From: Corynebacterium mastitidis DSM 44356
GTDB taxonomy: Bacteria; Actinomycetota; Actinomycetes; Mycobacteriales; Mycobacteriaceae
Length of the DNA: 64,000 nt
Reading direction: 5' to 3'
Assembly (NCBI RefSeq): GCF_000375365.1
Contig: NZ_AQXB01000003.1
Span: 205,033-269,032 of the forward strand
In this document: positions 38,806-47,429 of the stretch, piece after piece
Layout: the number at the start of each line of letters is the position of its first letter
Numbering within the stretch: the first letter of the stretch is position 1
Program-made: the position numbers and the translations under genes
Notes under the pieces: generated by a model
Databases searched by the model: none
What the model was told of the DNA's origin: nothing
The model's input: only the letters and a program-made list of their open reading frames with translations

Positions 38806-39467
38806 TCCCTCCCTGGCTGGTTCCACTGACCCGCCGGGCCCGGGAGGGCGCGGTGCCCACCCCGGGCCGCGCGGTGCGTGGCGCGCGGGGGCGTCGGGAG
38901 GCCGCCGTGCTCATGGCGCTCTCGGGAGACCCTGGGGCCGAGGCCCCGCCGCCCGACGCCGCCGTGCTGCTCACCCACCGTGCCCCCACCATGCGCTCCC
39001 ACGCTGGCCAGGTGGCCTTCCCCGGCGGGCACATCGACCCGGGCGACGCCGGGCCCGTGGCGGCCGCCCTGCGCGAGGCATGGGAGGAGACCGGACTGGA
39101 CAGCGCGGCGGTCACGCCCCTGGCCACGCTGCCGCCCACCAGCGTGCGCGTCAGCGGCTCGGCGGTGCATCCGGTCCTGGCCTATCGGGATTATTCTGGG
39201 GAGGCTTATCCCGCGAGCCCGGAGGAGACGGACGACGTGTTCGACGCCCCCCTGGCGGAGCTGATCGACCCCGCGCGGCGCCTCACCGTGGGGTGGCGGG
39301 GATGGTCGGGTCCGGCCTTCCGCAGCCACGGCTACCTGGTGTGGGGCTTTACCGGCGCGCTGTTGGCGGGCCTCATCGAGGCCGCCGGGTGGGAGCGCCC
39401 CTGGGCGCGGGACCGCGTGGTGGACCTGAGGGAGGCCCTGGCCGCGTCGCGGAATAACGAGAGATGA
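38802..39467 (+). CDS. Nudix hydrolase, probable coenzyme A pyrophosphatase
   Basis: 221 residues. LTHRAPTMRSHAGQVAFPGG is the CoA-pyrophosphatase (NudL-type) signature that leads into the Nudix box G-x5-E-x7-REAWEETGLD. It hydrolyses CoA or related dinucleotides. It overlaps the TlpA-like gene by 4 bp. The mycobacterial counterpart Rv3672c has the same position. Confidence 0.9.
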   Translation: MIPPWLVPLTRRAREGAVPTPGRAVRGARGRREAAVLMALSGDPGAEAPPPDAAVLLTHRAPTMRSHAGQVAFPGGHIDPGDAGPVAAALREAWEETGLDSAAVTPLATLPPTSVRVSGSAVHPVLAYRDYSGEAYPASPEETDDVFDAPLAELIDPARRLTVGWRGWSGPAFRSHGYLVWGFTGALLAGLIEAAGWERPWARDRVVDLREALAASRNNER

Positions 39468-39483
39468 AAGGTTCGTTTTTCAA

Positions 39484-40677
39484 GTGAATCCCGGTGTGAT
39501 GGTGGATGTGCTGGTGGCCTTCGGCTGCCTGCTCGCGCTCTTGAGCGGCTGGCGCCAGGGCGGGGTGGCCTCTTTTCTCTCCGCCGTGGGGGTGCTCTCC
39601 GGGCTGATCGCCGGGGCGGGCGTGATGCCCCTGGTGATGCCGCTGGTGGACTCGGTGGGGCTGCGCTTTCTCCTGGCGGTGGGGGTGCTGCTGCTCCTGG
39701 TGGCCCTGGGCAACTTGGTGGGCGGCCTGATCGGTTCCGCCCTGCGTGGCGGCATGAGGAGGCGCTCCTCGGTCAAGGCGGACTCCGCCCTGGGGGCGCT
39801 CTTTCAGGTGATCGTGATGCTGGTGGTGGTGTGGCTGGTTTCCATCCCGGCGGCCACAGGCCTGGGCGGCCAGATGGCGGCGGGCATTCACGGCTCGCGC
39901 GTGCTGCGGGCGGTGGACCGCGTGATGCCGGACTCCGCCGCGGGGCTGCCCGCGCGCATCTCCGCGCTGCTGTCCGATACCGGCCTGCCGCCGCTGATCT
40001 CCCCCTTTGGCCAGGGCGCCGCGCCCGAGGTGGAGCCCCCGAAGGCGCAGGTGGAGGACGCGGCGCTGGTGGAGCGGCTGCGCCCCAGCGTGGTGCACGT
40101 GATGGGCGAGGCCCCGGGCTGCCGCCGCAGGCTCATGGGCTCCGGCTTCGTGGCCGCCCCGGACTACGTCATCACCAACGCGCACGTGGTGGCGGGCACG
40201 CAGCAGGTGCGCCTGGACACCACCCTGGGCGTGCTGGATTCCCAGGTGGTGTTCTACGACCCCGAGCTGGACATCGCGGTGCTGCACAGCCCCGGCCTGG
40301 GTATCGAGCCGCTGCGCTGGGCGGAGGGCACGGCGCAGACCGGCCAGGACGCGATGGTGATGGGCTTCCCCGAGTCCGGCCCCTTCGAGGCCGCCCCGGC
40401 CCGCGTGCGCGAGGCGCTGACCATCGCGGGGCCCGATATTTACGCCTCGGGCCGCTTCAACCGGGAGGCCTACACCCTGCGCGGCTCCGTGCGGGAGGGC
40501 AACTCCGGCGGCCCGCTGCTTGACGAGCAGGGCGCGGTCTTGGGGGTTATCTTTGGCGCCTCGGTGGATCAGTCGGACACGGGCTACGCGCTCACCGCCC
40601 GGGAGGTGCAGGGGCGCGTCGGGGACCTCGCGGCGCTCACGCAGCCGGTGGACACGGGGGCCTGCGTGGCCCGCTAG
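39484..40677 (+). CDS. marP: Membrane-bound serine protease MarP (CvpA plus trypsin-like domain)
   Basis: 397 residues. The first 150 form four hydrophobic helices of the CvpA/colicin V family (MVDVLVAFGCLLALLSGWRQG). The periplasm-side protease domain has the triad H234 (ITNAHVVAG), D263 (ELDIAVL) and S341 (EGNSGGPLL). In M. tuberculosis MarP (Rv3671c) protects against acid and oxidative stress and processes a peptidoglycan hydrolase. The GTG start at 39484 is 16 bp after the Nudix gene, with GAAAGG upstream. Confidence 0.93.
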   Translation: MNPGVMVDVLVAFGCLLALLSGWRQGGVASFLSAVGVLSGLIAGAGVMPLVMPLVDSVGLRFLLAVGVLLLLVALGNLVGGLIGSALRGGMRRRSSVKADSALGALFQVIVMLVVVWLVSIPAATGLGGQMAAGIHGSRVLRAVDRVMPDSAAGLPARISALLSDTGLPPLISPFGQGAAPEVEPPKAQVEDAALVERLRPSVVHVMGEAPGCRRRLMGSGFVAAPDYVITNAHVVAGTQQVRLDTTLGVLDSQVVFYDPELDIAVLHSPGLGIEPLRWAEGTAQTGQDAMVMGFPESGPFEAAPARVREALTIAGPDIYASGRFNREAYTLRGSVREGNSGGPLLDEQGAVLGVIFGASVDQSDTGYALTAREVQGRVGDLAALTQPVDTGACVAR

Positions 40678-40692
40678 GCGGGGTCGGGGCTT

Positions 40693-41628
40693 CTAGCCCC
40701 GGGGCGGGTCCGACTCCTCGCGCAGGAAGCCGCAGATGGCGCGCACCAGGGCCTCGGGGGCCTCCACGCTCGGTAGGTTCTTGGCTCCGGGGACGTGGGT
40801 GCGGCGGCTGCGCCGCTGGGCCTCCGGGGTGAGGCGCTGGGTGGCGCGGCGGCCCAGGTGGATCCAGAGGGGGCGGTGCGGGGTGAGCATGAGGGTGGGG
40901 GCGCTGATCTTGAGCCCCAGCCACTTTGTGGGCACGGGGGAGGTGAGCAGCCGGTTGTTGCGGCGCCGGGCGGCCAGCGTGGAGCCGATGCGGAGCGCCG
41001 TCAGTCGCAGCCCCAGGGTCTCCTCGAAGCGCGGGCTGCGGTGGAAGGCGGCGTCCGTGGAGGCGCGCAGGTGCCAGCGGAAGAAGGAGTCGCGCTGTAG
41101 CAGCAGGCGCAGCGGCAGGCGGCTGAGGCCCTTGCGCAGGAAGGTCATGGGGTGGAGCCAGGGGCGGCTGGACATGGCGCGACGCAGGTCCGTGGGGTGC
41201 GCGGCGGCCACGGCGATCAGGGCGTCAACCCGCTCGGGCGCTGCGGCGGCGGTGCACCAGGCGACGGCGCCGCCGGTGTCGGTGCCCACGAGTATCGCGG
41301 AGGAGTGCCCCAGGGCGCGGATGAGCCCGGTGACGTCGCCCACGGCGGAGCGGATGCCGTAGCCAAAGCCCGTGGGGGGCTTATCGGACATGCCGTAGCC
41401 GCGCATGTCCGCGGCGGCCACGTGGTATCCCGCCTCGGCCAGGGGGGAGAGGACGTCCTTGTAGTCGAACCACCCGCCGAAGCTGCCGTGCAGCAGCAGC
41501 ACGAGGGGGTCGTGGGGGGAGCCCGCCTGGGCTACGTGGAGGCGTATCCCCCGGGTGTAGAGGAGATCGTGGCGAAACGGCCCGTCAAGCTCTACGACGC
41601 TGGGGGAGAGGGGATCTTCCGTGGCCAT
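40693..41628 (-). CDS. Alpha/beta hydrolase, epoxide hydrolase-like (EphE type)
   Basis: 311 residues. Oxyanion region LLHGSFGGWFDYKDVL, ADMRGYGMSDKPPTGFGYG, and nucleophile elbow ILVGTDTGGAVAWC with Asp as nucleophile, the epoxide-hydrolase/dehalogenase variant. A helical cap follows. Rv3670 (ephE) is at the same place, convergent with marP. The substrate and true activity are unknown. Confidence 0.85.
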   Translation of the reverse strand: MATEDPLSPSVVELDGPFRHDLLYTRGIRLHVAQAGSPHDPLVLLLHGSFGGWFDYKDVLSPLAEAGYHVAAADMRGYGMSDKPPTGFGYGIRSAVGDVTGLIRALGHSSAILVGTDTGGAVAWCTAAAAPERVDALIAVAAAHPTDLRRAMSSRPWLHPMTFLRKGLSRLPLRLLLQRDSFFRWHLRASTDAAFHRSPRFEETLGLRLTALRIGSTLAARRRNNRLLTSPVPTKWLGLKISAPTLMLTPHRPLWIHLGRRATQRLTPEAQRRSRRTHVPGAKNLPSVEAPEALVRAICGFLREESDPPRG

Positions 41629-41736
41629 GAGCCTCCTTGGATAGCGCGGGGCACGAGGGGGATATGGTCGTGGGAAACCTCCCGGCGCGCGCGGCGGCGC
41701 GTCGGGAGGCGGGGAGGAGGAGCGAAAAGCGCGTGC

Positions 41737-42240
41737 CTAGCTGTACATCCCTCGGTCTTTGGCCTCGATCTTCTTCTGCGCGGAGCCCGGGACGAGGTTC
41801 TTCAGCTCGGAGACAGAGTCGATGGTCTTTTGCGGGGCGCCCAGGCTCTTGACCTTCTTCAGGCCCACGAGGGCGAGCACGCCCGCGGTGAGCAGCATCA
41901 CGAGGAAAACGATGAGCAGGGAGGCCCAGGCGGGCAGCCAGAGGCTCAGCAGCGCCGCCAGGAACATGAAGAAGAAGAAGGTGCTGTAGAGGGCGATGGT
42001 GCCGGCGGCGCCGAAGAGGCCGCCGCCCACGGCGCCCTTCTTGACCTCGGAGGTCAGCTCGGTCTTGGCCAGCTCCAGCTCGGAGCGGAAGAGGCTCGAC
42101 ATCTGCGCGGTGGCGTTGCTCACCAGCGTGCCGATGGACTGCTGCCCGTTGGAGGCGTCCACGTCGCTGAGCGGGATGGCGTTCGCCTTGGGCGTGAAGT
42201 CGCTCGTGCCGTCAGTAAAAAATCCGTCTTTGTTGCTCAC
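41737..42240 (-). CDS. Membrane protein of the phage-holin-3_6 (DUF1469) family
   Basis: 167 residues from the GTG at 42240, which has GGAGGA upstream (frame open to 42312). An N-terminal polar part contains SIGTLVSNATAQMSSLFRSE and LELAKTELTSEVKKGAVGGG, the family signature, followed by two strongly hydrophobic helices and a charged tail. Despite the family name it is a chromosomal envelope protein in actinobacteria (Rv3669 position), not a phage gene. Function unknown. Confidence 0.82.
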   Translation of the reverse strand: MSNKDGFFTDGTSDFTPKANAIPLSDVDASNGQQSIGTLVSNATAQMSSLFRSELELAKTELTSEVKKGAVGGGLFGAAGTIALYSTFFFFMFLAALLSLWLPAWASLLIVFLVMLLTAGVLALVGLKKVKSLGAPQKTIDSVSELKNLVPGSAQKKIEAKDRGMYS

Positions 42241-42340
42241 TTTATCTTCCTCCCAGGAGCGTGCGTCATTCTTCGCTTCTACAACAGTGTAGACGGTAGG
42301 GGTCGCGCCCATCCTATCGTGCCGTTATAGGCTGGTCGCT

Positions 42341-43027
42341 ATGTTTGATGGGCTTCGCCGCCTCGGTGAGATCGACCCCCTGGCCCGGCGCGCCGCCGGG
42401 GACATCGCGGCGGTGCATCACCACCCCGCGAGCCTGCGTCGCTTCGAGGTCACGGCCTCGGAGTCGGCGCTGCGCGGGGCCCGCAGCGGCGCGCTGATCG
42501 ACGCCCCCGTCGATGGCCCGGTCTCCGGGGCGCGGGTCCTGGAGGGGGGAGTGGGGCCCTATGCGGTGCTCGCGCCGGGGAGCGTGGAGGCGACGGTGCG
42601 CACCTGGGCGCGGGCGCCGTTGCAGGTGCTGGCCCGCCTGGACGTGCTGGCGGGGGGAACCGGGCTGCCGGGAGAGGGGGCCTCGGGGCGCCTGCGGCTG
42701 CTCGGGGAGGCGGCGAGGGCGGGCGGGGACGACGCCCTGGTGCCGCAGGTGGTGCACGCGGAGATCGCGGCTCGGGGGCTGTTCGGGCCGCGCAGCGGGG
42801 CGGTGGCGCGGGTGGCCGCCCGGGTGGCCGCGATGGCCAGCGGGCTGGACCCGAGGGGGCTGGCGGTGCCGGAGCCGTATCTGTATCGGCATAGGGCGGG
42901 GTATCGGGCGGCGCTGGACGGTTACGCATCGGGCGCGCCGGAGGGGGTATCGGCGCTGGTAGAGCTGCTGCTGTGCGCCTGGATCGACGGCGCGCGGGAG
43001 GCCGGCGCCATCGCGGATGCCGCGTGA
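42341..43027 (+). CDS. Conserved actinobacterial protein of unknown function
   Basis: 228 residues, Ala/Arg/Gly-rich. No domain recognised with confidence. The end PEPYLYRHRAGYRAALDGYASG and WIDGAREAGAIA recalls degenerate Fic-like proteins commonly annotated as oxidoreductases next to ssd/tad genes. A TATAGG-like -10 box lies just upstream, and the 6C RNA gene follows. Call is by context. Confidence 0.7.
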   Translation: MFDGLRRLGEIDPLARRAAGDIAAVHHHPASLRRFEVTASESALRGARSGALIDAPVDGPVSGARVLEGGVGPYAVLAPGSVEATVRTWARAPLQVLARLDVLAGGTGLPGEGASGRLRLLGEAARAGGDDALVPQVVHAEIAARGLFGPRSGAVARVAARVAAMASGLDPRGLAVPEPYLYRHRAGYRAALDGYASGAPEGVSALVELLLCAWIDGAREAGAIADAA

Positions 43028-43040
43028 CGCGCCGGGCCTC

Positions 43041-43069
43041 TTGCTATTTTTTTCTCGGTATGGCATACT
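43041..43069 (+). promoter_or_regulatory. Promoter of the 6C RNA
   Basis: -35 TTGCTA (43041-43046) and -10 CATACT (43064-43069) with 17-bp spacing, predicting a transcript start near 43076. It lies just after the upstream gene stop. Confidence 0.65.
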
Positions 43070-43075
43070 CGCTTG

Positions 43076-43180
43076 TGCAAGGCCCCGATATACTGTGTGG
43101 CCTGCCCCGGTCCGCCCCCCGAGACCGGGTTACTTGACGGCCCGCGCACACCCCCCCCGAGGCGCGGGCCGTCCCTTATG
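43076..43180 (+). ncRNA. 6C-type small RNA
   Basis: Two stem-loops with cytosine-run loops, the hallmark of actinobacterial 6C RNA. Stem 1 CCCGGTC (43106-43112) / GACCGGG (43123-43129) has loop CGCCCCCCGA. Stem 2 GACGGCCCGCGC (43136-43147) / GCGCGGGCCGTC (43162-43173) has a loop with eight C. In M. tuberculosis the 6C/B11 RNA also adjoins ssd (Rv3660c). A promoter precedes it. The C-rich loops are thought to pair with G-rich translation start regions of cell-division and replication mRNAs. Ends are approximate. Confidence 0.88.
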
Positions 43181-43247
43181 TCCGGGGTCCGTTTTCCCGC
43201 CGTGGCCAGGTCGCGCCATTACCATGTGCGAGCGGCGCGGTGGCGGT

Positions 43248-43297
43248 TTATCCACAGATATGCCCGGGCGCGTCATCCGGGTAGGCAGTTATGCACA
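43248..43297. promoter_or_regulatory. Two DnaA-box-like sites upstream of ssd
   Basis: TTATCCACA (43248-43256) is an exact DnaA box and TTATGCACA (43289-43297) differs by one base. They are in the same orientation, 41 bp apart (about four helical turns), in the 170 bp between the 6C RNA and ssd. DnaA binding here is inferred from sequence only. Confidence 0.5.
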
Positions 43298-43350
43298 GCC
43301 TCGCGGAGGGCCGGTGGGCAGCGGTGGCGTCACCCCGCACACTGGGCGGC

Positions 43351-44406
43351 ATGAATCCTCGTGACTTTCTCATCCTGCTCGTCGTCGCCCACCCCGGGCT
43401 GCATCCGGAGGCGCTTCACATCGCCGTGGCCAGCGGCATGCGCGTGGCCGATAGCACCGATCCCGCCGAGATCGCCCGCTGCTATGCGCGTGCCACGGCC
43501 GTGATCGTGGACGACCGGGCGCGTCCGTTGCTTCCGCCGCCCCCTCCCCACGGCGGCCCGGCGGTGTACCTCGTGGGCCAGGACCCCGGCCCCGTCCCCC
43601 ATGCGGCCGTGGTGGAGTGCCGCGCCGAGCGCGGGTTCGTGATCCCGGCCCAGGCCGCGGACCTCCTGCGCGCCCTTGGGCACGCGGCGCGGGCGGGCAG
43701 CCCCGCACCGGCCGCATCCGGCAGGATCATCGGGGTGATGGGGGCCGTGGGCGGCGCGGGGGCGTCCACGCTGGCCGTCGCGGTGGCCCGCCGGATGGCG
43801 CGGCAGGGCCGGTCGGTGCTGGTGGACGCCGTGGACGCCTCCGGCGGCCTGGACCTGCTCCTGGGGTGCGAGGACGCCCCCGGCGCCCGCTGGCCGGACG
43901 TGCGCATGGCGGAGGGGGCCGTGGACGTAGAGGATATGGTCGCGGCGCTGCCCGAGAGTGAGGGGGTATCGGTGCTCTCCGCCGCGCGGGGAGGCGTGGA
44001 CGAGGGCTACCGGCTCGGCGGGGCGGACCTGTGCGGCGCCCTGGAGGCGGTGCGGCGCGGGCGGCTGTCCGCCGTGGTGGATCTGCCCGCTGGGGGCGAG
44101 GCGGCGGAGGAGGGCGCGCGTTCCTGCGACGAGGTGGTGCTGCTGTGCCCCGCCGAGGTACGCGCAGGGGCGCGGGCCGCCACCCTTGCCGCGCGCCTGC
44201 GCGCCGGGGGCGTTCCGGCCGGGCTGGTGGTGCGGCACCGGCAGTGGTCGAGCCTGAGCGTGGAGGACGTGCAGCGGCTGAGCGAGCTGGGCGTGGTGGC
44301 GGAGCTGCCCACCATCGCGGGGCTGGCCAAGGCCACGGAGCTGCGCGGTGTGCCCGCGCGGTTGCCCAAGGCGCTGCGCGCCGTGGCCGGAAAGATCCTG
44401 CGATGA
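43351..44406 (+). CDS. ssd: Septum-site-determining protein Ssd (CpaE/MinD-like)
   Basis: 351 residues. The N-terminal 125 form a receiver-like pseudo-domain. A ParA/MinD ATPase domain follows with the deviant Walker A GVMGAVGGAGASTLAVA (about residue 130), then VLVDAVDASGGLDLLLG. It is first gene of the tad pilus locus, as Rv3660c is in M. tuberculosis. There it inhibits septation, while CpaE-type proteins localise Tad pilus machinery. Stop overlaps the tadA start (ATGA). Confidence 0.9.
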   Translation: MNPRDFLILLVVAHPGLHPEALHIAVASGMRVADSTDPAEIARCYARATAVIVDDRARPLLPPPPPHGGPAVYLVGQDPGPVPHAAVVECRAERGFVIPAQAADLLRALGHAARAGSPAPAASGRIIGVMGAVGGAGASTLAVAVARRMARQGRSVLVDAVDASGGLDLLLGCEDAPGARWPDVRMAEGAVDVEDMVAALPESEGVSVLSAARGGVDEGYRLGGADLCGALEAVRRGRLSAVVDLPAGGEAAEEGARSCDEVVLLCPAEVRAGARAATLAARLRAGGVPAGLVVRHRQWSSLSVEDVQRLSELGVVAELPTIAGLAKATELRGVPARLPKALRAVAGKILR

Positions 44407-45551
44407 CTCCGCGAGAGGAGATCATCGAGCGGGTGCAGCGGCGGGTCGTCGAACGGGGCGGGGACGTGGGCCCCTCGGAGCTGGCCGCCGTGGTGCGCGC
44501 GGAGGCGGGGGTGATCAGCGACGTGGACGTGCTGGAGGTGCTGCGGCGGCTGCGGGACGACGCCGAGGGCGTGGGCGTGCTGGAGCAGGTGGTGGCGATC
44601 CCGGGGGTCACGGACGTGGTGGTCAACGGCCCGCGCTCCGTGTGGTTTGATCGCGGGCGCGGCATGGAGCGGGCGGCCGTGCGCTTTGAGGACGACGCCG
44701 CCGTGCGCCGCCTGGCTGCCCGCCTGGCCGTGGGGGCGGGGGCTCGGCTGGATGACGCGCAGCCCTTTGCCGACGGCCGCCTGGCCCGCGCCGACGGCAC
44801 CAGCATCCGCTTCCACGCGGTGCTCAGCCCGCCCGCGTGCGGGGGAACGTGTCTGAGCCTGCGGGTGCTGCGCCAGGCGCGGCTGAGCGTGGGGCAGCTG
44901 ATCGAGGCCCAGACGCTGCCGCCGGAGGCGGCGGAGATCCTGCGGCTGATGGTGCGCCGCCGCTGGGCCTACCTGGTGGTGGGCGGGACGGGGTCGGGCA
45001 AGACAACCCTGCTGTCCGCCCTGCTCGCGGAGGTGCCCGCCGAGGAGAGGCTGTTGTGCATCGAGGACACCGCCGAGCTAGCACCCCGGCACCCGCACGT
45101 GCTGAGCCTGGTGGCGCGCGGGGATAACGTCGAGGGGCGCGGCCGGATCACGCTGGCGGACCTGGTGCGCCAGGGGCTGCGCATGCGTCCGGACCGGATC
45201 GTGGTGGGGGAGATCCGGGGCGCGGAGATCGCGGACCTGTTTTCCGCGCTCAACACCGGGCACGAGGGCGGGGCGGGGACGCTGCACGCGAACTCCCTGG
45301 CGGAGGTCCCGGCGCGCGTCGAGGCCCTGGCCGCGCTGGGCGGGCTGGGCAGGCAGGCGGCGCACAGCCAGTGCGCCGCGGCGGTGAAGATGGTGCTCGC
45401 CATGCGCAAGGGCGCGGGCGGCGGGCGGGTGCTCTCCCAGATCGGAGCGGTGGAGCAGGCGCCCTCCGGGCTGATCCGGGTGCGCGAGCTGTGGCGGGCG
45501 GGCGCTCGGGTGCCCGAGCGCTCCGCCGTGGAGGAGGCCGTGGGATGGTAG
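44403..45551 (+). CDS. tadA: Tad pilus assembly ATPase TadA (CpaF-like)
   Basis: A 382-residue type II/IV secretion ATPase that powers pilin assembly at the inner face of the membrane. N-terminal helical domain, then VPGVTDVVVNGPRSVWFDRG-type beta segment, Walker A VGGTGSGKTTLLSALLAEV (about residue 196), Asp box CIEDTAEL, Walker B RPDRIVVGEIRGAE, and the His box GHEGGAGTLHANS. The true start is the ATG at 44403, although the frame extends upstream over ssd. Overlaps tadB by 7 bp. Confidence 0.94.
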   Translation: MTPREEIIERVQRRVVERGGDVGPSELAAVVRAEAGVISDVDVLEVLRRLRDDAEGVGVLEQVVAIPGVTDVVVNGPRSVWFDRGRGMERAAVRFEDDAAVRRLAARLAVGAGARLDDAQPFADGRLARADGTSIRFHAVLSPPACGGTCLSLRVLRQARLSVGQLIEAQTLPPEAAEILRLMVRRRWAYLVVGGTGSGKTTLLSALLAEVPAEERLLCIEDTAELAPRHPHVLSLVARGDNVEGRGRITLADLVRQGLRMRPDRIVVGEIRGAEIADLFSALNTGHEGGAGTLHANSLAEVPARVEALAALGGLGRQAAHSQCAAAVKMVLAMRKGAGGGRVLSQIGAVEQAPSGLIRVRELWRAGARVPERSAVEEAVGW

Positions 45552-46321
45552 CGCACTTTCTTGCGGGCCTCGGCGGGGCGCTGCTCGTCTGCGCACCTTC
45601 GCCCGACGGGCGCGTGGCGGCGGTAGGGCGGTCCCGCCCGCGCTGGTTGGCCGCGCGGTGGGTTATCCCCGGGGCGGCGGCGCTGGCCGTGGTGGTCGGC
45701 GGCGTGGTGCCCCCGAGCGTGGCGCTCTCCGTGGCAATGGTGGCGGGGGCCTCGTGGGTCATCGTGCGCGCGCGGCTGCGCGACAGGCGCGCGCAGCGGC
45801 AGCGGCGCTGTGTTGTGGACGTGATGGGCCTCGTGCTCCACCAGCTTCGCAGCGGGGCGCAACCCGCCCCGGCGCTGCGGGACGCCGCGCGCCGCGAGGA
45901 GCGCCTGGAGGCCGAGGTGCGGGCGGGCCTGCGGGCCGTGGCGGCGGGGATGGAGCCCACGCCGGGGTCCGTGCGCCTGGTGCCCGAGCTCGCGGTGCTG
46001 CATCGGCTGTGGGAGGCCGCCCAGGACCGGGGCGTCTCCCCGGTCCCCTTGCTGGAGCACCTGCGCGCCGCCACGGAGCGGGCCATGCGGCATCGCTGCG
46101 CCACCCGGGCGCGCCTGGTGGGGCCGCAGTCCGCGGCGGTGGTGCTCAGCCTCCTGCCCCTGGCGGGGGTGGCCCTGGGCACGGCGATGGGAGCCCGGCC
46201 CGTGGCCCTGCTGCTCGGGGGCGGGCTCGGCGGGGTGCTGCTGCTCTCCGGCACGGCCCTGATCTCGCTGGGAGCGCTGTGGTCGTACTGGCTCATCGAG
46301 CGCGCGGGAGGGCAGCGATGA
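45545..46321 (+). CDS. tadB: Tad pilus inner-membrane protein TadB
   Basis: 258 residues with helices near the N-terminus and at the C-terminus, and a cytoplasmic GspF-like T2SSF segment between (VVDVMGLVLHQLRSGAQPAP through RLWEAAQDRGVSPVPLLEHL). Forms the platform of the Tad system with TadC. Overlaps tadA upstream by 7 bp and tadC downstream by 4 bp. Confidence 0.88.
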   Translation: MVAHFLAGLGGALLVCAPSPDGRVAAVGRSRPRWLAARWVIPGAAALAVVVGGVVPPSVALSVAMVAGASWVIVRARLRDRRAQRQRRCVVDVMGLVLHQLRSGAQPAPALRDAARREERLEAEVRAGLRAVAAGMEPTPGSVRLVPELAVLHRLWEAAQDRGVSPVPLLEHLRAATERAMRHRCATRARLVGPQSAAVVLSLLPLAGVALGTAMGARPVALLLGGGLGGVLLLSGTALISLGALWSYWLIERAGGQR

Positions 46322-46953
46322 TGACCCTGGTGCTCGCGGCGCTCGCGCTGCTCATCGCCCCGCTGGGCGTTCGCACGGATCGGCTGCACGCCCAGCGGGC
46401 CGCCACCCGCCCCCGCGACGGCCCGGGCGCGGCGGCGCTGCGCCGCGTGACGGGGAGGCTGCGGCGGCGATTCCCGGCGGGGCCCGGGGGCACCCCGGAG
46501 GAGGCGGCCAGGGACATCGACCTGTACGCCGCCTGCGTCGCCGGGGGATTAAACCCCGCGCAGGCCGCCGCCGTGGTGTCCCGGTGCGCGCAGGCCGCCG
46601 CCGTGGTGTCCCGGTGCGGGCGGGCTAGCGCCCGGGAGGCGTGGCGCAGCGTCGCCTGCCTCCTTGCGATGGGCGTGCCGCCGGAGCGGGCGTGGCGCGA
46701 CGCCGCACCCGTGCCCGGCATGGCGGACCTGGCGCGCCTGGCGTGCCACTCCCACCACAGCGGGGCGCGCTTCGCCCAGGCTGCGGCGGAGATCGCCGAG
46801 CGCCTGCGCGAGCAGGGGGAGGACCGGGCCACGGCCACCGCCGAGCGCGCGGGCGTGCTCATCGCGGTACCCCTGACGCTGTGCTTTCTCCCGGCGTTCT
46901 TCCTGCTGGGGCTGGCACCCGTGGTCATCGGCGTGGCCCGGGAAATTATGTAG
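46318..46953 (+). CDS. tadC: Tad pilus inner-membrane protein TadC
   Basis: 211 residues, T2SSF/GspF-like. An N-terminal helix, a cytoplasmic domain containing YAACVAGGLNPAQAAAVVS and LACHSHHSGARFAQAAAEIAE, then a C-terminal helix FLPAFFLLGLAPVVIGVA. Residues around 81-100 hold a perfect ten-residue duplication (AQAAAVVSRC twice) from a 30-bp tandem repeat at 46558-46617. The IS1595-like element is inserted just after the TAG stop, separating tadC from the pilin genes. Confidence 0.88.
   Translation: MMTLVLAALALLIAPLGVRTDRLHAQRAATRPRDGPGAAALRRVTGRLRRRFPAGPGGTPEEAARDIDLYAACVAGGLNPAQAAAVVSRCAQAAAVVSRCGRASAREAWRSVACLLAMGVPPERAWRDAAPVPGMADLARLACHSHHSGARFAQAAAEIAERLREQGEDRATATAERAGVLIAVPLTLCFLPAFFLLGLAPVVIGVAREIM
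46558..46617. repeat. 30-bp perfect tandem duplication inside tadC
   Basis: 46558-46587 and 46588-46617 are identical 30-mers, each encoding AQAAAVVSRC, so the frame is kept. It looks like a recent slippage or phase-variation-type duplication. Confidence 0.95.
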
Positions 46954-46954
46954 G

Positions 46955-46962
46955 AAATAAAA
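46955..46962. repeat. Left target-site duplication of the IS element
   Basis: AAATAAAA, identical to 50766-50773 on the other side. An 8-bp duplication is the rule for the IS1595 family. Confidence 0.95.
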
Positions 46963-46985
46963 GGGACTTATATACTTGAGTCACC
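46963..46985. repeat. Left terminal inverted repeat of the IS element
   Basis: Starts GGGACTTATATACTTGAG and is complementary to 50743-50765 with one mismatch (G versus C at position 18). Confidence 0.95.
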
Positions 46986-47429
46986 TATGACTGGCAAGTC
47001 ATAGTCGTGTACACAGCTTTGCTCAGCGGATACTCCCCCTTAACTACTTGCCGTTCTCCTACTCTGTCGATTCGGGGATACGGTCGCCGTGGTAGAGGTA
47101 GCGCAGCGAGCTTATGAGGTGGGGATCGTAGTGGTGAGGTACATACCCGTGAGTGTGAGCGTCGGATTTTACTACAAATGGTGGCTGTGTACAAGAACGA
47201 GGAGAGGTCCCCTTGGAGGAAGGACCATAAGGCGGAGGTCGCTTCGGCGGTGGTGAAGACATTGAGCTGTCTGTCAGCACTGTTCTGTTTGCGCCTCGAA
47301 AGAGCGAACGGACCCTCAGTCACGTATCTGGGGAGTCCATCGGCACTGTCGGCAACGAATTTAGCAAAAGTCTCCGGCGTTAAGCCCCCGGCGGCTATAA
47401 CGGCGTTACTTTTCTCAATGGATTACCTA
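46986..47429. other. Left-end interior of the IS element, no assigned gene
   Basis: 444 bp between the left terminal repeat and the methyltransferase stop. Small frames exist (plus strand from 47178; minus strand 47059-47280, 73 codons), but none shows a known motif or a good ribosome binding site. It could be the eroded remainder of an additional passenger gene. Confidence 0.45.

Noticed and set aside
41737..42240. Prophage holin
   Set aside because: The family name includes holin, but this is a conserved chromosomal membrane protein beside ephE and marP in actinobacteria, with no phage genes nearby.
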